Shown here piece after piece: positions 8,616 to 16,779 of a DNA stretch of 64,000 nucleotides. Source of the DNA: a virus. Numbering within the stretch: position 1 is the stretch's first letter; each line of letters opens with the position of its first letter. The stretch covers positions 1 through 64,000 of the IMG/VR virus record IMGVR_UViG_3300037882_003154; one strand, 5' to 3'. The notes under the pieces are model-generated. The model saw nothing but the letters and a program-made list of their open reading frames with translations. It did not search any database and was not told the DNA's origin. The position numbers and the translations under genes were made by a program.

Positions 8616-8955
8616 AATTAATATTGAGGTCAACACGGATGATGAAACAATGGTCATTAAGATTGGTGAGGAAGTTGTAGAAGGGGCAAACTATGTCACT
8701 TTAGCATCACCAGATAGCAATGGATATTATGACAAGATGTATGTATATATCACTAAGACCGAAAAGAGTGAAGAGGGAATTGTAAAGTATACTTCATATA
8801 GCTTGGCTTCTTCAAAAAATAAAGATCTAGCAACGGTAGCATCCAAGTCTTATAAAGGATTTTTAGAATCTGTCAGTCAGAATTCTCCAATAGTAGAACG
8901 TCTTGGCGATTTTGTGTCTAGTAGATTAAAAGACAGGGCTAAAAGAAGGCACTAG
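8608..8955 (+). CDS. Small head-module protein of unknown function
   Basis: About 115 residues. Three in-frame ATGs exist (8593, 8602, 8608). The last is preferred because GAGGAA at 8595-8600 is seven bases upstream; the portal stop overlaps it. The first half looks like beta-strands (INIEVNTDDETMVIKIGEEVV) and the C-terminus is basic (SSRLKDRAKRRH). It lies between portal and protease, a place often used by small capsid or portal accessory proteins. No family is recognised. Confidence 0.65.
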   Translation: MPKINIEVNTDDETMVIKIGEEVVEGANYVTLASPDSNGYYDKMYVYITKTEKSEEGIVKYTSYSLASSKNKDLATVASKSYKGFLESVSQNSPIVERLGDFVSSRLKDRAKRRH

Positions 8956-8957
8956 TA

Positions 8958-10424
8958 ATGCAGATATTTGAAGAAGAGCGCGCTTTTGCTAATTTAATGT
9001 CGGATGATAAGGCGATAGCCTCATTCAATGTTAAATTAAAGAACATACCAGACAATCATATCCAAAAGATATTAGATCATAGTAAGTCTAATGCTTTGGC
9101 TCATTATAAAGACAAAGATCTATTTCATGTCCCGACCGTATTAGTGAGTGTTGGATGTAATGATAACGATGATGTATTTACCAAAGAAGAAACATGGAAG
9201 TCTCGCAAAACACCAGAAGATAAGCCCTTTAATTTAGAACACAACGAAGCCGATATTATAGGGCACATTATCAATAATTATGTCGTTGATGAAAATTTTG
9301 ATGTAATAGCAGATGATACTTCTATAGATCAGTTGCCCAATAAATTTCATATTATCACGCCATCTGTTATTTATACACATTGGCGAAACGATAAATTAAA
9401 AGAAAGATCTGACAATCTCATAGCCGAGATTGGTGAGGGAATATGGTGTGTTTCTATGGAAGCCCATTTTACTGACTTTGGGTATATGGTATTTGAGGAA
9501 GATGAATCTTATAGGGCTGTTGGAAGAAGTCAAGAGACTGCTTACTTAACAAAATATCTGAGGGCTTATGGTGGCTCTGGCAAGTATGATGGTAAAAAAA
9601 TAGCTAGGGTTCTAAAGAACATAACTTTTTCTGGCAAAGGATTGGTCAAGAATCCAGCTAATCCAGAAAGTGTTATACTAAATGGTTCAGAAAAAAATAC
9701 TAGCAAAGCAGAGGTTGGTGTATTAAATACTAAGACAAATGATAGTGAAATTAAAACGCAAGGTGAAATAATGGCTAACGAAAACCAAGATAAAGAGATT
9801 GCAGAACTTAAAGCCAAAGTCGAGCTTTTGTCAACCGAACGAGATGAGGCTAAAGCTAAAGCCGCACAATCGGCTGAGCAGCTTGTTAAAGACAAGATTG
9901 GTTCTTTGGAAGCTTCTATCAAAGTTCGTGATGATAGTATAACAGAGCTCAAGACCAAAATTGAATCTCTCGAAAAAGACAGTGTTGCAAGCAAGAAGTT
10001 AGCCGACGAAGCAGTTGCAAATCTTGATAAGGCTTCTAAGGAACTAGAAGCTATCAAAGTAGAGAAGGTCAAGGCTGAGCGAATTGTGTCACTAGAAAAG
10101 CTGGGGTTTGCGACAACCGAAGCTACCGAAAAATATGAAAAGTTTGCCGCTTTATCAAATGAAATGTTTGCTGAAGTTGTAGCTTCTCTTGCCGCGCTCA
10201 AACCAACCGAAACAAAGAAAGTGGATGCCACAGCTAAGAAAGATGAAAAAGTATTAGAGTCTGCTAAAGCTGATAAAGAGCCCCCACTTAATGATGTGAA
10301 TTCTGACAACGAAGACACTAATAAAGATGTGGTTGCGGCTATATCCAATCGCATTGGTGAGTTGTTCAAGAAAAATAGAAAAAACAAGAAAAGTGTCCGA
10401 AACGACGAAGAGGGAGATAACTAA
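8958..10424 (+). CDS. Prohead protease fused to scaffold
   Basis: A 488-residue protein with two parts. Residues 50-250 look like a phage prohead serine protease: FNLEHNEADIIGHI with H95 and WCVSMEAHF with S166 fit the His-Ser arrangement of the U9/U35 protease families. From residue 272 on the protein is a charged coiled coil (AELKAKVELLSTERDEAKAKA and so on to about 410), as expected for a scaffold, and it ends in a basic RKNKKSVR tail that may bind the capsid shell. An in-frame ATG at 9771 with its own RBS could give the scaffold alone. Protease and scaffold together drive capsid assembly and are then cleaved away. Confidence 0.82.
   Translation: MQIFEEERAFANLMSDDKAIASFNVKLKNIPDNHIQKILDHSKSNALAHYKDKDLFHVPTVLVSVGCNDNDDVFTKEETWKSRKTPEDKPFNLEHNEADIIGHIINNYVVDENFDVIADDTSIDQLPNKFHIITPSVIYTHWRNDKLKERSDNLIAEIGEGIWCVSMEAHFTDFGYMVFEEDESYRAVGRSQETAYLTKYLRAYGGSGKYDGKKIARVLKNITFSGKGLVKNPANPESVILNGSEKNTSKAEVGVLNTKTNDSEIKTQGEIMANENQDKEIAELKAKVELLSTERDEAKAKAAQSAEQLVKDKIGSLEASIKVRDDSITELKTKIESLEKDSVASKKLADEAVANLDKASKELEAIKVEKVKAERIVSLEKLGFATTEATEKYEKFAALSNEMFAEVVASLAALKPTETKKVDATAKKDEKVLESAKADKEPPLNDVNSDNEDTNKDVVAAISNRIGELFKKNRKNKKSVRNDEEGDN
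9771..10424 (+). CDS. Probable nested scaffold from an internal start
   Basis: ATG at 9771 is in frame with the protease gene (codon 272) and is preceded by AGGTGA at 9761-9766, well spaced. The product would be 217 residues starting MANENQDKEIAEL, almost pure coiled coil. Phage lambda makes its scaffold Nu3 in this way from inside the protease gene C. The start coincides exactly with the border between the two domains, which supports use of this site. Expression is not shown. Confidence 0.5.
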   Translation: MANENQDKEIAELKAKVELLSTERDEAKAKAAQSAEQLVKDKIGSLEASIKVRDDSITELKTKIESLEKDSVASKKLADEAVANLDKASKELEAIKVEKVKAERIVSLEKLGFATTEATEKYEKFAALSNEMFAEVVASLAALKPTETKKVDATAKKDEKVLESAKADKEPPLNDVNSDNEDTNKDVVAAISNRIGELFKKNRKNKKSVRNDEEGDN

Positions 10425-10906
10425 TGGCTCTTAAAACAGATAGGCATGAAGTAATAACCGACATTTCATTTTTTATGAATGAAACTGCCGAACGCGGTGG
10501 TGTTGCCGTTCTTTCCACCGTTGGTTCCGGTGGAGCAATGGATCAGTCCCAGGCATTAGTTACATATGCTGCTACTCCTGCTGGTAGACAACCGGTGGGT
10601 ATTTTGTTGAATGACATGGTCAATATTGATCAGACACGACAGCACATCAATCAGCACAAGAATGAAGTACAACAGGGCGGCAAAGTTACGATACTAAGAG
10701 CTGGTCATGTTGTAACTAATAGGATTGCCGGTGGCACAGTTGTATATGCTGGCGCTAAAGCCTATTTGGGTCCTTCGGGATTCCTTCAAATTACCCAAGG
10801 TACTGCGAGCGGTCTGCCATATGAGCCTTCCAATCCAACCGTTGGTTATTTCATGTCATCGAGAGACGAAGATGGCTATGCAAAAGTTGCAATTCAGTTG
10901 AGCTAA
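10424..10906 (+). CDS. Capsid decoration protein candidate
   Basis: A 160-residue, glycine- and valine-rich, beta-type protein (GGVAVLSTVGSGGAMD, then VTILRAGHVVTNRIAGGTVV). It begins at TAATG directly after the scaffold and precedes the major capsid gene, the usual place of head-stabilising or decoration proteins such as lambda gpD. It uses many CGN arginine and GCT alanine codons, like the capsid gene, which suggests high expression. The alternative is a minor head protein. Confidence 0.65.
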   Translation: MALKTDRHEVITDISFFMNETAERGGVAVLSTVGSGGAMDQSQALVTYAATPAGRQPVGILLNDMVNIDQTRQHINQHKNEVQQGGKVTILRAGHVVTNRIAGGTVVYAGAKAYLGPSGFLQITQGTASGLPYEPSNPTVGYFMSSRDEDGYAKVAIQLS

Positions 10907-10971
10907 TAACAAGTAACTATTAGAGTAAAAGTAAACAAGTAAAAAAAGAGAGAAAACCGAGGGAGTATAAA

Positions 10972-11973
10972 ATGGCTAATGATAAGCAAGACCAAGAATT
11001 GATGTCAAAACTTTTGCAACAGACTGTCTGTGCAAATGCTTCTCAGGCATCTGAGGCTGCCAAAAATTTTGCTATGGCTATTAGTCTGCCTTTAAGACAA
11101 GAGCTTTTGGCTGGTGATATAACCTATGGCATCTTTGAAGTTGAACAGCTTGCTCCGGGTCAAACTCCAGAATATCCTTTGGATTTCTTGGCTCCTGGTA
11201 CCGCCAAAGACTTCGTAGCCTATACCAACCCTCAACATGGCTATATTCCAGAACGAACGGTTGAAGGCGACTACGTTATGGTGCCAACGTATGGAGTCGC
11301 TAACAGTATAGATTGGCTTTTACGATACTCACGAGACGCTAGATGGAATATTGTCGAACGAGCCCTTGATGTCCTTCGTGCTGGTTTCGTAAAGAAAATT
11401 AATGATGATGCATGGCATGTCCTGATGGCGGCTGGTGTTGATCGAAACTTTATTGTTTGGGATGCCGACGCAAATGTTGGTCAGTTTACTAAACGGCTTG
11501 TAAGCCTAATGAAGTCGGTAATGCGCCGAAATGGTGGTGGAAATTCCACAAGCATGAATCGTGGTATGCTTACCGATGTTTTCCTTTCTCCTGAGAATAA
11601 GGAAGATGTTAGAAACTGGGGTATTGACATTGTTGATGACTTTACTCGGCGAGAAATTTTCTTGGCTGAAGATGGAGCTATCAGCAGAATTTGGGGTGTG
11701 AATCTAGTTGATGTGGATGAATTTGGTGAATCACAGGAATATCAAGATTTCTTCACGGGCTCTTTGGGTGGTTCTCTTGCCTCTGGTGATGTGGAGTTGC
11801 TAGTTGGTTTGGATTTGAGAAACCGAGACTCCTTCGTTATGCCAATGCGAGAGCAGGTACAGTTGTTCCAAGATCCAACACTACATCGCAGACAACGCGA
11901 CGGTTACTATGGATGGGCGGAACTTGGGTTGGCGGCATTAGATAATCGCCGTGTCTGCCTTGGGTCTTCGTAG
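10972..11973 (+). CDS. Major capsid protein
   Basis: A 333-residue protein with a strong RBS (GAGGGAGTATAAA before ATG). It has the expected position after protease/scaffold and decoration protein, and the content of an HK97-fold shell protein: a helical N-terminus, an APGTAKDFVAY / GYIPERTVEGDYV extended stretch, a long spine-helix region (NIVERALDVLRAGFVKKIND) and a late beta domain (GDVELLVGLDLRNRDSFVMP). Codon use differs from most of the window: arginine is mostly CGN rather than AGA/AGG, as expected for the most abundant phage protein. A perfect intrinsic terminator follows 43 bases after the stop. No sequence-level family call is possible by eye. Confidence 0.85.
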   Translation: MANDKQDQELMSKLLQQTVCANASQASEAAKNFAMAISLPLRQELLAGDITYGIFEVEQLAPGQTPEYPLDFLAPGTAKDFVAYTNPQHGYIPERTVEGDYVMVPTYGVANSIDWLLRYSRDARWNIVERALDVLRAGFVKKINDDAWHVLMAAGVDRNFIVWDADANVGQFTKRLVSLMKSVMRRNGGGNSTSMNRGMLTDVFLSPENKEDVRNWGIDIVDDFTRREIFLAEDGAISRIWGVNLVDVDEFGESQEYQDFFTGSLGGSLASGDVELLVGLDLRNRDSFVMPMREQVQLFQDPTLHRRQRDGYYGWAELGLAALDNRRVCLGSS

Positions 11974-12016
11974 TACGTATATCATACTACATTTTAGTTA
12001 GTCATCTTTTTAAAAT

Positions 12017-12044
12017 CCCCGATATAATATATCGGGGTTTTTTT
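12017..12044 (+). terminator. Intrinsic terminator after the capsid gene
   Basis: CCCCGATAT-AAT-ATATCGGGG followed by seven T. The stem is perfect, the loop is short, and the U-tract is immediate. It ends the head transcript just before a new late-promoter-like motif at 12055. Confidence 0.95.
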
Positions 12045-12054
12045 ATAGCCGTGG

Positions 12055-12067
12055 GTGTATTTATACA
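12055..12067 (+). promoter_or_regulatory. Late-promoter-like motif after the capsid terminator
   Basis: GGGTGTATTTATACAC (12053-12068) starts 49 bases upstream of the ATG at 12104 and directly follows the terminator, so it is well placed to start a new transcription unit. Confidence 0.7.
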
Positions 12068-12103
12068 CAGCAAACAAATTTCATATCATTTAGGAACAAT
12101 AAT

Positions 12104-12577
12104 ATGGGGCTATCACCACAGCAAATATCATTACTAAAAACCGACATTAATAATGATCCTGCTCTTTCTGGACTGCCAAATACACAAGACGACAATCTAT
12201 TCATAGCCCAGCAGTATGCCCTAGAAAAAGTCCCCAAATTTTGGGTGTGGCGTACAAATGTACCAACAGATGAAATAATAAACAATGGATTCATATGGTC
12301 TACTGTTGATGGTATGACGGTTGGCAAGTCTAGAATTTGGGACTGGATGAAATCGGTCGGATATATTAATCCATCCAAAACCAACGTGCGGCAGGGTCTT
12401 GGTGATGCTTTCGGTGTTGGGTCGGCTATGGCTAATGCTATCACTCCACATCTCAGTAGAGCCGCCAATAGAATAGAAGCCCTATTTGCTACCGGCGTTG
12501 GTACATCAGGAACCCCAGGAACTATGACCCTTGAAGGAACAATCAATTACTTAGATGTTCAATCTGCTAGGAACTAA
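12104..12577 (+). CDS. Conserved phage structural-module protein
   Basis: A 157-residue protein of a family common in tailed phages. It has an N-terminal helix (LSPQQISLLKTDINND), the pattern VWRTNVPTDEI-NNGFIW, then GKSRIWDWMKS, NPSKTNVRQGL, and RAANRIEALFATGVGT near the end. Members are generally unannotated and encoded near capsid or tail genes. It is the first gene after the capsid terminator and has its own promoter-like motif. It may be a minor head or joining protein, but its role is not known. Confidence 0.7.
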   Translation: MGLSPQQISLLKTDINNDPALSGLPNTQDDNLFIAQQYALEKVPKFWVWRTNVPTDEIINNGFIWSTVDGMTVGKSRIWDWMKSVGYINPSKTNVRQGLGDAFGVGSAMANAITPHLSRAANRIEALFATGVGTSGTPGTMTLEGTINYLDVQSARN

Positions 12578-12579
12578 TT

Positions 12580-13338
12580 GTGTTTGATAAGGAAAAAGAC
12601 CCAACACTAGTGTTGGCTGGAATTTGCTATACCTGTGAAAAATACCACGAATATACCGTGCCCATAGATCAAATGGGGCACAGTATGATGGAGTGGGGGC
12701 AAAAACACCTTGGGCACAAAATTGAATTTCATAGCCCCAAGAGATTTATACCAGCCAAATTAGACGATAGCATCTTCCAAGAACATAATTACACGCCTTG
12801 GTGGTTGGGTGAATTTAGTCCCAATGCCGACCTAAAAACCTCTTATACCGCTAGTACCGGATATACCATATCTCCACACTCTACGCCATTGGCTAGTAGT
12901 AGCTCACTCACTCTTGGTAGAAGTAGCGTAGCTGTTAATAACTCGGCTGCAAATGTATTATACTTAGATTATTTAATAGGCGGATTTAGCACAACTAGAA
13001 CAGCGCCAACAGCAGGGCGCATGGAGCTTTGGGCATATTCTTCTTTTAATGATACGCCATTGTATCCTGATAGAATCAGTGGGATTGACGAAGACTTAAC
13101 ACTAACAAGCTCAGATATTAAAAATGCTGGTATGTCATTTATTAACTTGTGTGTTACTGACACCACGAGTGCTCGCAGATATCCGTTTAGAGCAACATCT
13201 CTTTCTTCTTTGTTTAATTCATTTGCGGTTCCTAAATATCATGGGCTCTTTTTAACCCACAATACGGTGGCGGCTCTTAATCCAACTGGAGCTACACATG
13301 CATTTTATTATACCCCGTGTTATTTGTCGGTGGCATAG
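12580..13338 (+). CDS. Minor virion protein with a zinc-finger-like N-terminus
   Basis: A 252-residue protein with a GTG start two bases after the previous gene. Residues 1-60 are distinct: C17-x2-C20 with several histidines, possibly metal binding. The rest (about 90-252) resembles a beta-rich domain found in many phage virion proteins, with the order VLYLDYLIGGFSTT, GRMELWAYSSFNDTPLYPD, NLCVTDTTSARRYPF and KYHGLFLTHNTVAALNP. Such proteins are usually decoration or tail accessory proteins. It overlaps the LamG gene by one base (TAGTG). Confidence 0.6.
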   Translation: MFDKEKDPTLVLAGICYTCEKYHEYTVPIDQMGHSMMEWGQKHLGHKIEFHSPKRFIPAKLDDSIFQEHNYTPWWLGEFSPNADLKTSYTASTGYTISPHSTPLASSSSLTLGRSSVAVNNSAANVLYLDYLIGGFSTTRTAPTAGRMELWAYSSFNDTPLYPDRISGIDEDLTLTSSDIKNAGMSFINLCVTDTTSARRYPFRATSLSSLFNSFAVPKYHGLFLTHNTVAALNPTGATHAFYYTPCYLSVA

Positions 13339-14099
13339 TGTCAAGATTGTTTGCTAGCGCACTTACTCAATATCTTCGGGTGGCTTCGTCTGCTATATCT
13401 GCATATCCATATACAATATGTGGTTGGTCAAAATTGCCGGCTCTGGGGGTAGCAGATCATTCGGTGGTGTCTATTAGTGATGGAAGTGGGCTTAATCAAG
13501 TGCTTATTAGATTAATTGATATTACTGCAACAACTGGTACAGTTAGATATCGTGTTGCAAATGCTGGTGTAGAATCAACAATTGATGCAACAACAACATT
13601 TGACGAAAATTCTTGGTTACACTTTGCAGTACGAGCTCTGTCAGCTACAGATAGGTCGGTGTGGTTAAATGGTGGGGGTCGCACCGATAGTGCTGTATCT
13701 TCTGCTCTTCCAACACTTACTGAATCTAGGCTTGGTGCAACTGGAGAAGCAACAGTACCACTGAATGGGCTACTGGAAAATGTAGCAGTATGGAGTGCTG
13801 GTTTGTCGGAGGATGAAATAATCGCTTTGGCACAAAGAATGCCAGTAAAAAAAATACAGCCACAAAACATAACGGCTCACTGGCAGCTAAATGATAATGG
13901 AACGCTAGCTATGGATTCTGGACCAAATAAGTATCACATGACAAATATTAATGGTAATATATGGTATCCAGAAATCTCCCCAATATATGTGCAAAAAATG
14001 GTTGGCATGAAATATTTTAGGGATCTGGTACAAGCTACAGCCAAATTTAGAAATAGAACCACTATTTTTAAGCCAGCAAATATGAGATATTTTATATAA
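13338..14099 (+). CDS. LamG/concanavalin-like lectin-fold protein
   Basis: About 253 residues. The GTG at 13338 overlaps the upstream stop (TAGTG) and is preferred over upstream GTG 13317. Residues 5-180 fit a LamG / concanavalin A-like jelly roll: YTICGWSKLPA, a VVSISDGSG strand, WLHFAVRALSATDRSVWLNG, and NGLLENVAVWSAGLSEDEI, the usual closing helix. A second partial motif, ITAHWQLNDNGTLAMDSGPN, marks the start of another such unit. These domains bind glycans and occur on phage surface proteins, so a role in adsorption is likely. It lies in the accessory virion block. Confidence 0.75.
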   Translation: MSRLFASALTQYLRVASSAISAYPYTICGWSKLPALGVADHSVVSISDGSGLNQVLIRLIDITATTGTVRYRVANAGVESTIDATTTFDENSWLHFAVRALSATDRSVWLNGGGRTDSAVSSALPTLTESRLGATGEATVPLNGLLENVAVWSAGLSEDEIIALAQRMPVKKIQPQNITAHWQLNDNGTLAMDSGPNKYHMTNINGNIWYPEISPIYVQKMVGMKYFRDLVQATAKFRNRTTIFKPANMRYFI

Positions 14100-14266
14100 T
14101 GAATAATATTCGCTATGATAAAACAGATAATTTGGGTCATACAATATTAATAACATACCCATCTGGTGTAATATCAAATGATAACCACCTGAGTCTAAGG
14201 GTGTATTTAGATGTACCAGATCATAATCCTGGTATGTTTGGATCTCCAATAATCTCTAGGACATAG
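14099..14266 (+). CDS. Small protein of the virion block
   Basis: A 55-residue protein (MNNIRYDKTDNLG to SPIISRT). Its ATG overlaps the stop of the LamG gene (TAATG) and it ends nine bases before the next gene, so the coding block is continuous. It has a beta-strand-like pattern and no known domain. A GTGTATTT match at 14201-14208 lies inside it and is taken as coding. Confidence 0.55.
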   Translation: MNNIRYDKTDNLGHTILITYPSGVISNDNHLSLRVYLDVPDHNPGMFGSPIISRT

Positions 14267-14274
14267 GATTATAA

Positions 14275-14976
14275 ATGCCCTTTTTAGATGGTGTGGCTGT
14301 AAATCAGGTGGTGGTATTCAATGTGGCTACACACAGCCCATCTGGTGGACATTCACAAGCCGCAGATGAATTGCCACGATTCTGGGTATTTGAAAACGAG
14401 AATGACACCCCAATTATTGCCGCGTCTAGTTTAGTGGAAAGGGTTGGGTTTCCTGGTTTTTATAGGGCTAAACTGAATGTTTTATCGCCCACCTTTTCTA
14501 TTGGTGGTTCCTATGGTGTTCTTATATCCGGCAAAGTTGACGGGATCAAGGGGTTTTTGCCCATAGACTTTATTGCTGTTACTGGGACGCCACAAGTTAA
14601 TATAGTACAGATTACTGGATCTCCTATAACCTCAGTATCTTTCAATCCTAATGTATATTTTGCTAGGGTGAGAATGGATAGAGATACCACCAATGGATTC
14701 GATGAATATGTGTCTAGGTGGTATAGGAATGATACTGTTTTGGGCTCTGGGGAAGTGGTTTCACCAACCATTAATGTTATTAAAGTAAGTGATGGCACAG
14801 ATCTGATACCATCTACTGGTATGTCGTACATTAGTGTTAATACTGGTAATGTAAAATATATAGAAAGTGCCGCTGGGCGCAAAATTACGACAGGAGAGTC
14901 CTATATTATTAGGGTGGCGGCTACCCTAGATGGTGGGGTACGGGTTTGGGAAGAATTACTAAGCCGTGATGGCTAA
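14275..14976 (+). CDS. Fibre- or baseplate-like accessory virion protein
   Basis: A 233-residue beta-rich protein. The N-terminal part has the pattern seen in many phage tail accessory proteins: VVVFNVATHSPSGG, PRFWVFENENDTPII, then FPGFYRAKLNV and GSYGVLISGKVDG. The second half (NPNVYFARVRMDRDTTNGFDEY to the end) looks like a separate beta-sandwich. It probably lies on the virion surface. The order and the promoter-like motif right behind it show it closes one unit. Confidence 0.55.
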   Translation: MPFLDGVAVNQVVVFNVATHSPSGGHSQAADELPRFWVFENENDTPIIAASSLVERVGFPGFYRAKLNVLSPTFSIGGSYGVLISGKVDGIKGFLPIDFIAVTGTPQVNIVQITGSPITSVSFNPNVYFARVRMDRDTTNGFDEYVSRWYRNDTVLGSGEVVSPTINVIKVSDGTDLIPSTGMSYISVNTGNVKYIESAAGRKITTGESYIIRVAATLDGGVRVWEELLSRDG

Positions 14977-14978
14977 TG

Positions 14979-14990
14979 GTGTATTTTAGT
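14979..14990 (+). promoter_or_regulatory. Late-promoter-like motif
   Basis: GGTGTATTTTAGT begins directly after the stop codon at 14976 and 49 bases before the ATG at 15028. Confidence 0.6.
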
Positions 14991-15027
14991 AATGAGATAT
15001 AAAATAACTGCACGGGAGCCTTAACAA

Positions 15028-15453
15028 ATGAGTTCGTTAAATAATTTCGCCGAAAGTGGTATCGCAAACCATTTGTTTAGAACTACTTCGTTTGCTAAAC
15101 CACTGACCATAGCCGTTGGTTTATCATCTATTTCTCCCGACGATCTCAATATAACCGAACTGCCTAATGCTAATGCCTATGCTAGAGTCGATTTGGGTCC
15201 TCCACTAGATGCCCTATTTTCACAAATATCACAGCAAGCCAATGGCTCTGGTGTTATATATAACGAAAGCGTAATCACATTCCCAACATGTACTAGTACA
15301 TGGGGGTGGGTGTCGGGTCTCTTTTTGTCTAATTCGGGCGTATATAATGCTGGCAATTTTCTAATGCAGGGTCCTTTAACTGTGGCTAAGTTCGTAACCA
15401 CCAATGATACATTTTCTATTCCGAGATCTGGATTAGCTATCTACTTTGCATAA
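15028..15453 (+). CDS. Phage tail-fibre-like protein
   Basis: A 141-residue protein of a family common near phage tail genes. It opens with a helix ending HLFRTTSFAKP, then LTIAVGLSSISPDD, YARVDLGPP, ITFPTCTSTWGWVSGLFL and GNFLMQGPLTVAKFV. The invariant pattern is H-x-x-x-T-x-F-x-K-P, AR, FP, WG and G-x-L. Members are annotated as tail fibre or minor tail proteins, generally without experiments. It is followed by the first repeat-rich protein. Confidence 0.65.
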   Translation: MSSLNNFAESGIANHLFRTTSFAKPLTIAVGLSSISPDDLNITELPNANAYARVDLGPPLDALFSQISQQANGSGVIYNESVITFPTCTSTWGWVSGLFLSNSGVYNAGNFLMQGPLTVAKFVTTNDTFSIPRSGLAIYFA

Positions 15454-15472
15454 TTAGGGACGGGTTGACAAT

Positions 15473-16729
15473 GTGTATTACAGGAAATTCCTTCTCTTAC
15501 ATCAGACATATTATGAAGAGGAATCAGATAATCAGTTACTAGGCTCTATTCTTTATGCTAGTGCTGATATTGCTGTGGTTGGCAGAGTTTTAGATAATAG
15601 TGCTGTCAACATTAGCTCACCATCATCTCTTGGTGGCGTGTTTTATTTGTCTGATTTGACATCACTTTCTCAGTCATCTTATGTGGCTGGGGCGTTGGGT
15701 ATTGGTAGTTTTTTGCCATTAGCCCAAAATCTTATTGGGGCTATTTCTCCATTATTATTAGTATCAGCCCTAAATAACAATGCCCTGAATAACATTGGTG
15801 GGCTCATAGGACTAATGGACATTGGTAATATTACACCCATGTCTGCTCTGTCAATTCTTGGGCACGATCGGCTGGCTGGCATTGGGAATATACAACCAAA
15901 TGCAAGCAACCTAATCGGATCTGTAGTTACATTATCTGCGGACAGTAGATTAAATAATTTTGTTCTAAATAATATCGGTAATTATATTGTTTTAGAGGGT
16001 ATCACTAATATCATATCAAGAGCCCTATCATCTATTTTGGGCTATAATAGATTTGTTAATGTTGGTTATATAACTAGCGATAGTACGATTACTGTAGCTG
16101 GTCAAGTACAAGGCAATGGTACATTAACAGCTATCGGTTTTATTGGTTGTGATGCTAAGTTGGCGATTAACTCAAATCTACATCTAGACAATATCTGCTA
16201 TGTGCTTGATGGTTGTACCAATAATTTTGTAGGAAATATTCAGTTTGGGCTTTCCGACCATATTCAATCAATAGCAAGAAATGAGATTGGGGCTCTGTCT
16301 GAAACTACACTGAAATCATCACTGAGCAATAATCCCACTGTGTCTTTGGCTGGTTATGACATGCTAACAGGAGCCACAAATGCCCTATATAATACTGTGG
16401 TTAATATTAGGGGTTTTGCACCACTTATTAATGTTGGTCAGATATTATCTGATAGTTTTATTATTATTGGTGGTCAGGTTATTGGTGAGTCTAAGATGTC
16501 TGTTCAAAATACCCTGGAAGCCCAATCATATTTAAATATATTGTCTAATAATAGTTTATATAATATTGGATATATAGCAGCCTCTTTGACAAACCCAAGC
16601 CAATTTGATAGTATTTTTGGTCCACATATTCTTTATATAGAGCAGATGCCATCATTTGATCCACTGTATATTGAACAGCAAAAGAGTTATAATGTTTATT
16701 TAGAAGCCCTTCTGGATGTTTTGGGATAA
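15473..16729 (+). CDS. Repeat-rich solenoid-like virion protein 1
   Basis: A 418-residue protein with a GTG start. Most of it consists of degenerate repeats of about 20 residues with the pattern N-x-x-L-x-x-(I/L)-x-x-x-x-x-L-x-N-I-G-x-(I/L), for example FNIGN, LNNIGG, FVNVGY, LINVGQ, LYNIGY. Regular hydrophobic spacing with Asn-Ile-Gly turns suggests a beta-solenoid. The C-terminus (HILYIEQMPSFDP, YIEQQKSYNVYLEAL) resembles that of the paralogue at 18164-19708. No known family is recognised. Position between fibre-like genes points to a surface or fibre protein. The exact start is uncertain because no RBS is clear. Confidence 0.7.
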   Translation: MYYRKFLLLHQTYYEEESDNQLLGSILYASADIAVVGRVLDNSAVNISSPSSLGGVFYLSDLTSLSQSSYVAGALGIGSFLPLAQNLIGAISPLLLVSALNNNALNNIGGLIGLMDIGNITPMSALSILGHDRLAGIGNIQPNASNLIGSVVTLSADSRLNNFVLNNIGNYIVLEGITNIISRALSSILGYNRFVNVGYITSDSTITVAGQVQGNGTLTAIGFIGCDAKLAINSNLHLDNICYVLDGCTNNFVGNIQFGLSDHIQSIARNEIGALSETTLKSSLSNNPTVSLAGYDMLTGATNALYNTVVNIRGFAPLINVGQILSDSFIIIGGQVIGESKMSVQNTLEAQSYLNILSNNSLYNIGYIAASLTNPSQFDSIFGPHILYIEQMPSFDPLYIEQQKSYNVYLEALLDVLG

Positions 16730-16737
16730 GATCCCTA

Positions 16738-16750
16738 GTGTATTTATAAG
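16738..16750 (+). promoter_or_regulatory. Late-promoter-like motif
   Basis: GTGTATTTATAAG starts 42 bases before the ATG at 16780 and nine bases after the previous stop. Confidence 0.7.
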
Positions 16751-16779
16751 AGACAATTAGTGCAACAAATGAGGAATTT

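Noticed and set aside
9566-10387. 273-residue open frame on the minus strand opposite the scaffold
   Set aside because: It is the antisense of a coiled-coil coding sequence, serine/leucine-rich, without an RBS, and the plus-strand gene is clearly real.
14201-14208. GTGTATTT match as a promoter
   Set aside because: It lies inside the small gene at 14099-14266, coding for LRVYLDV, and is probably coincidental.
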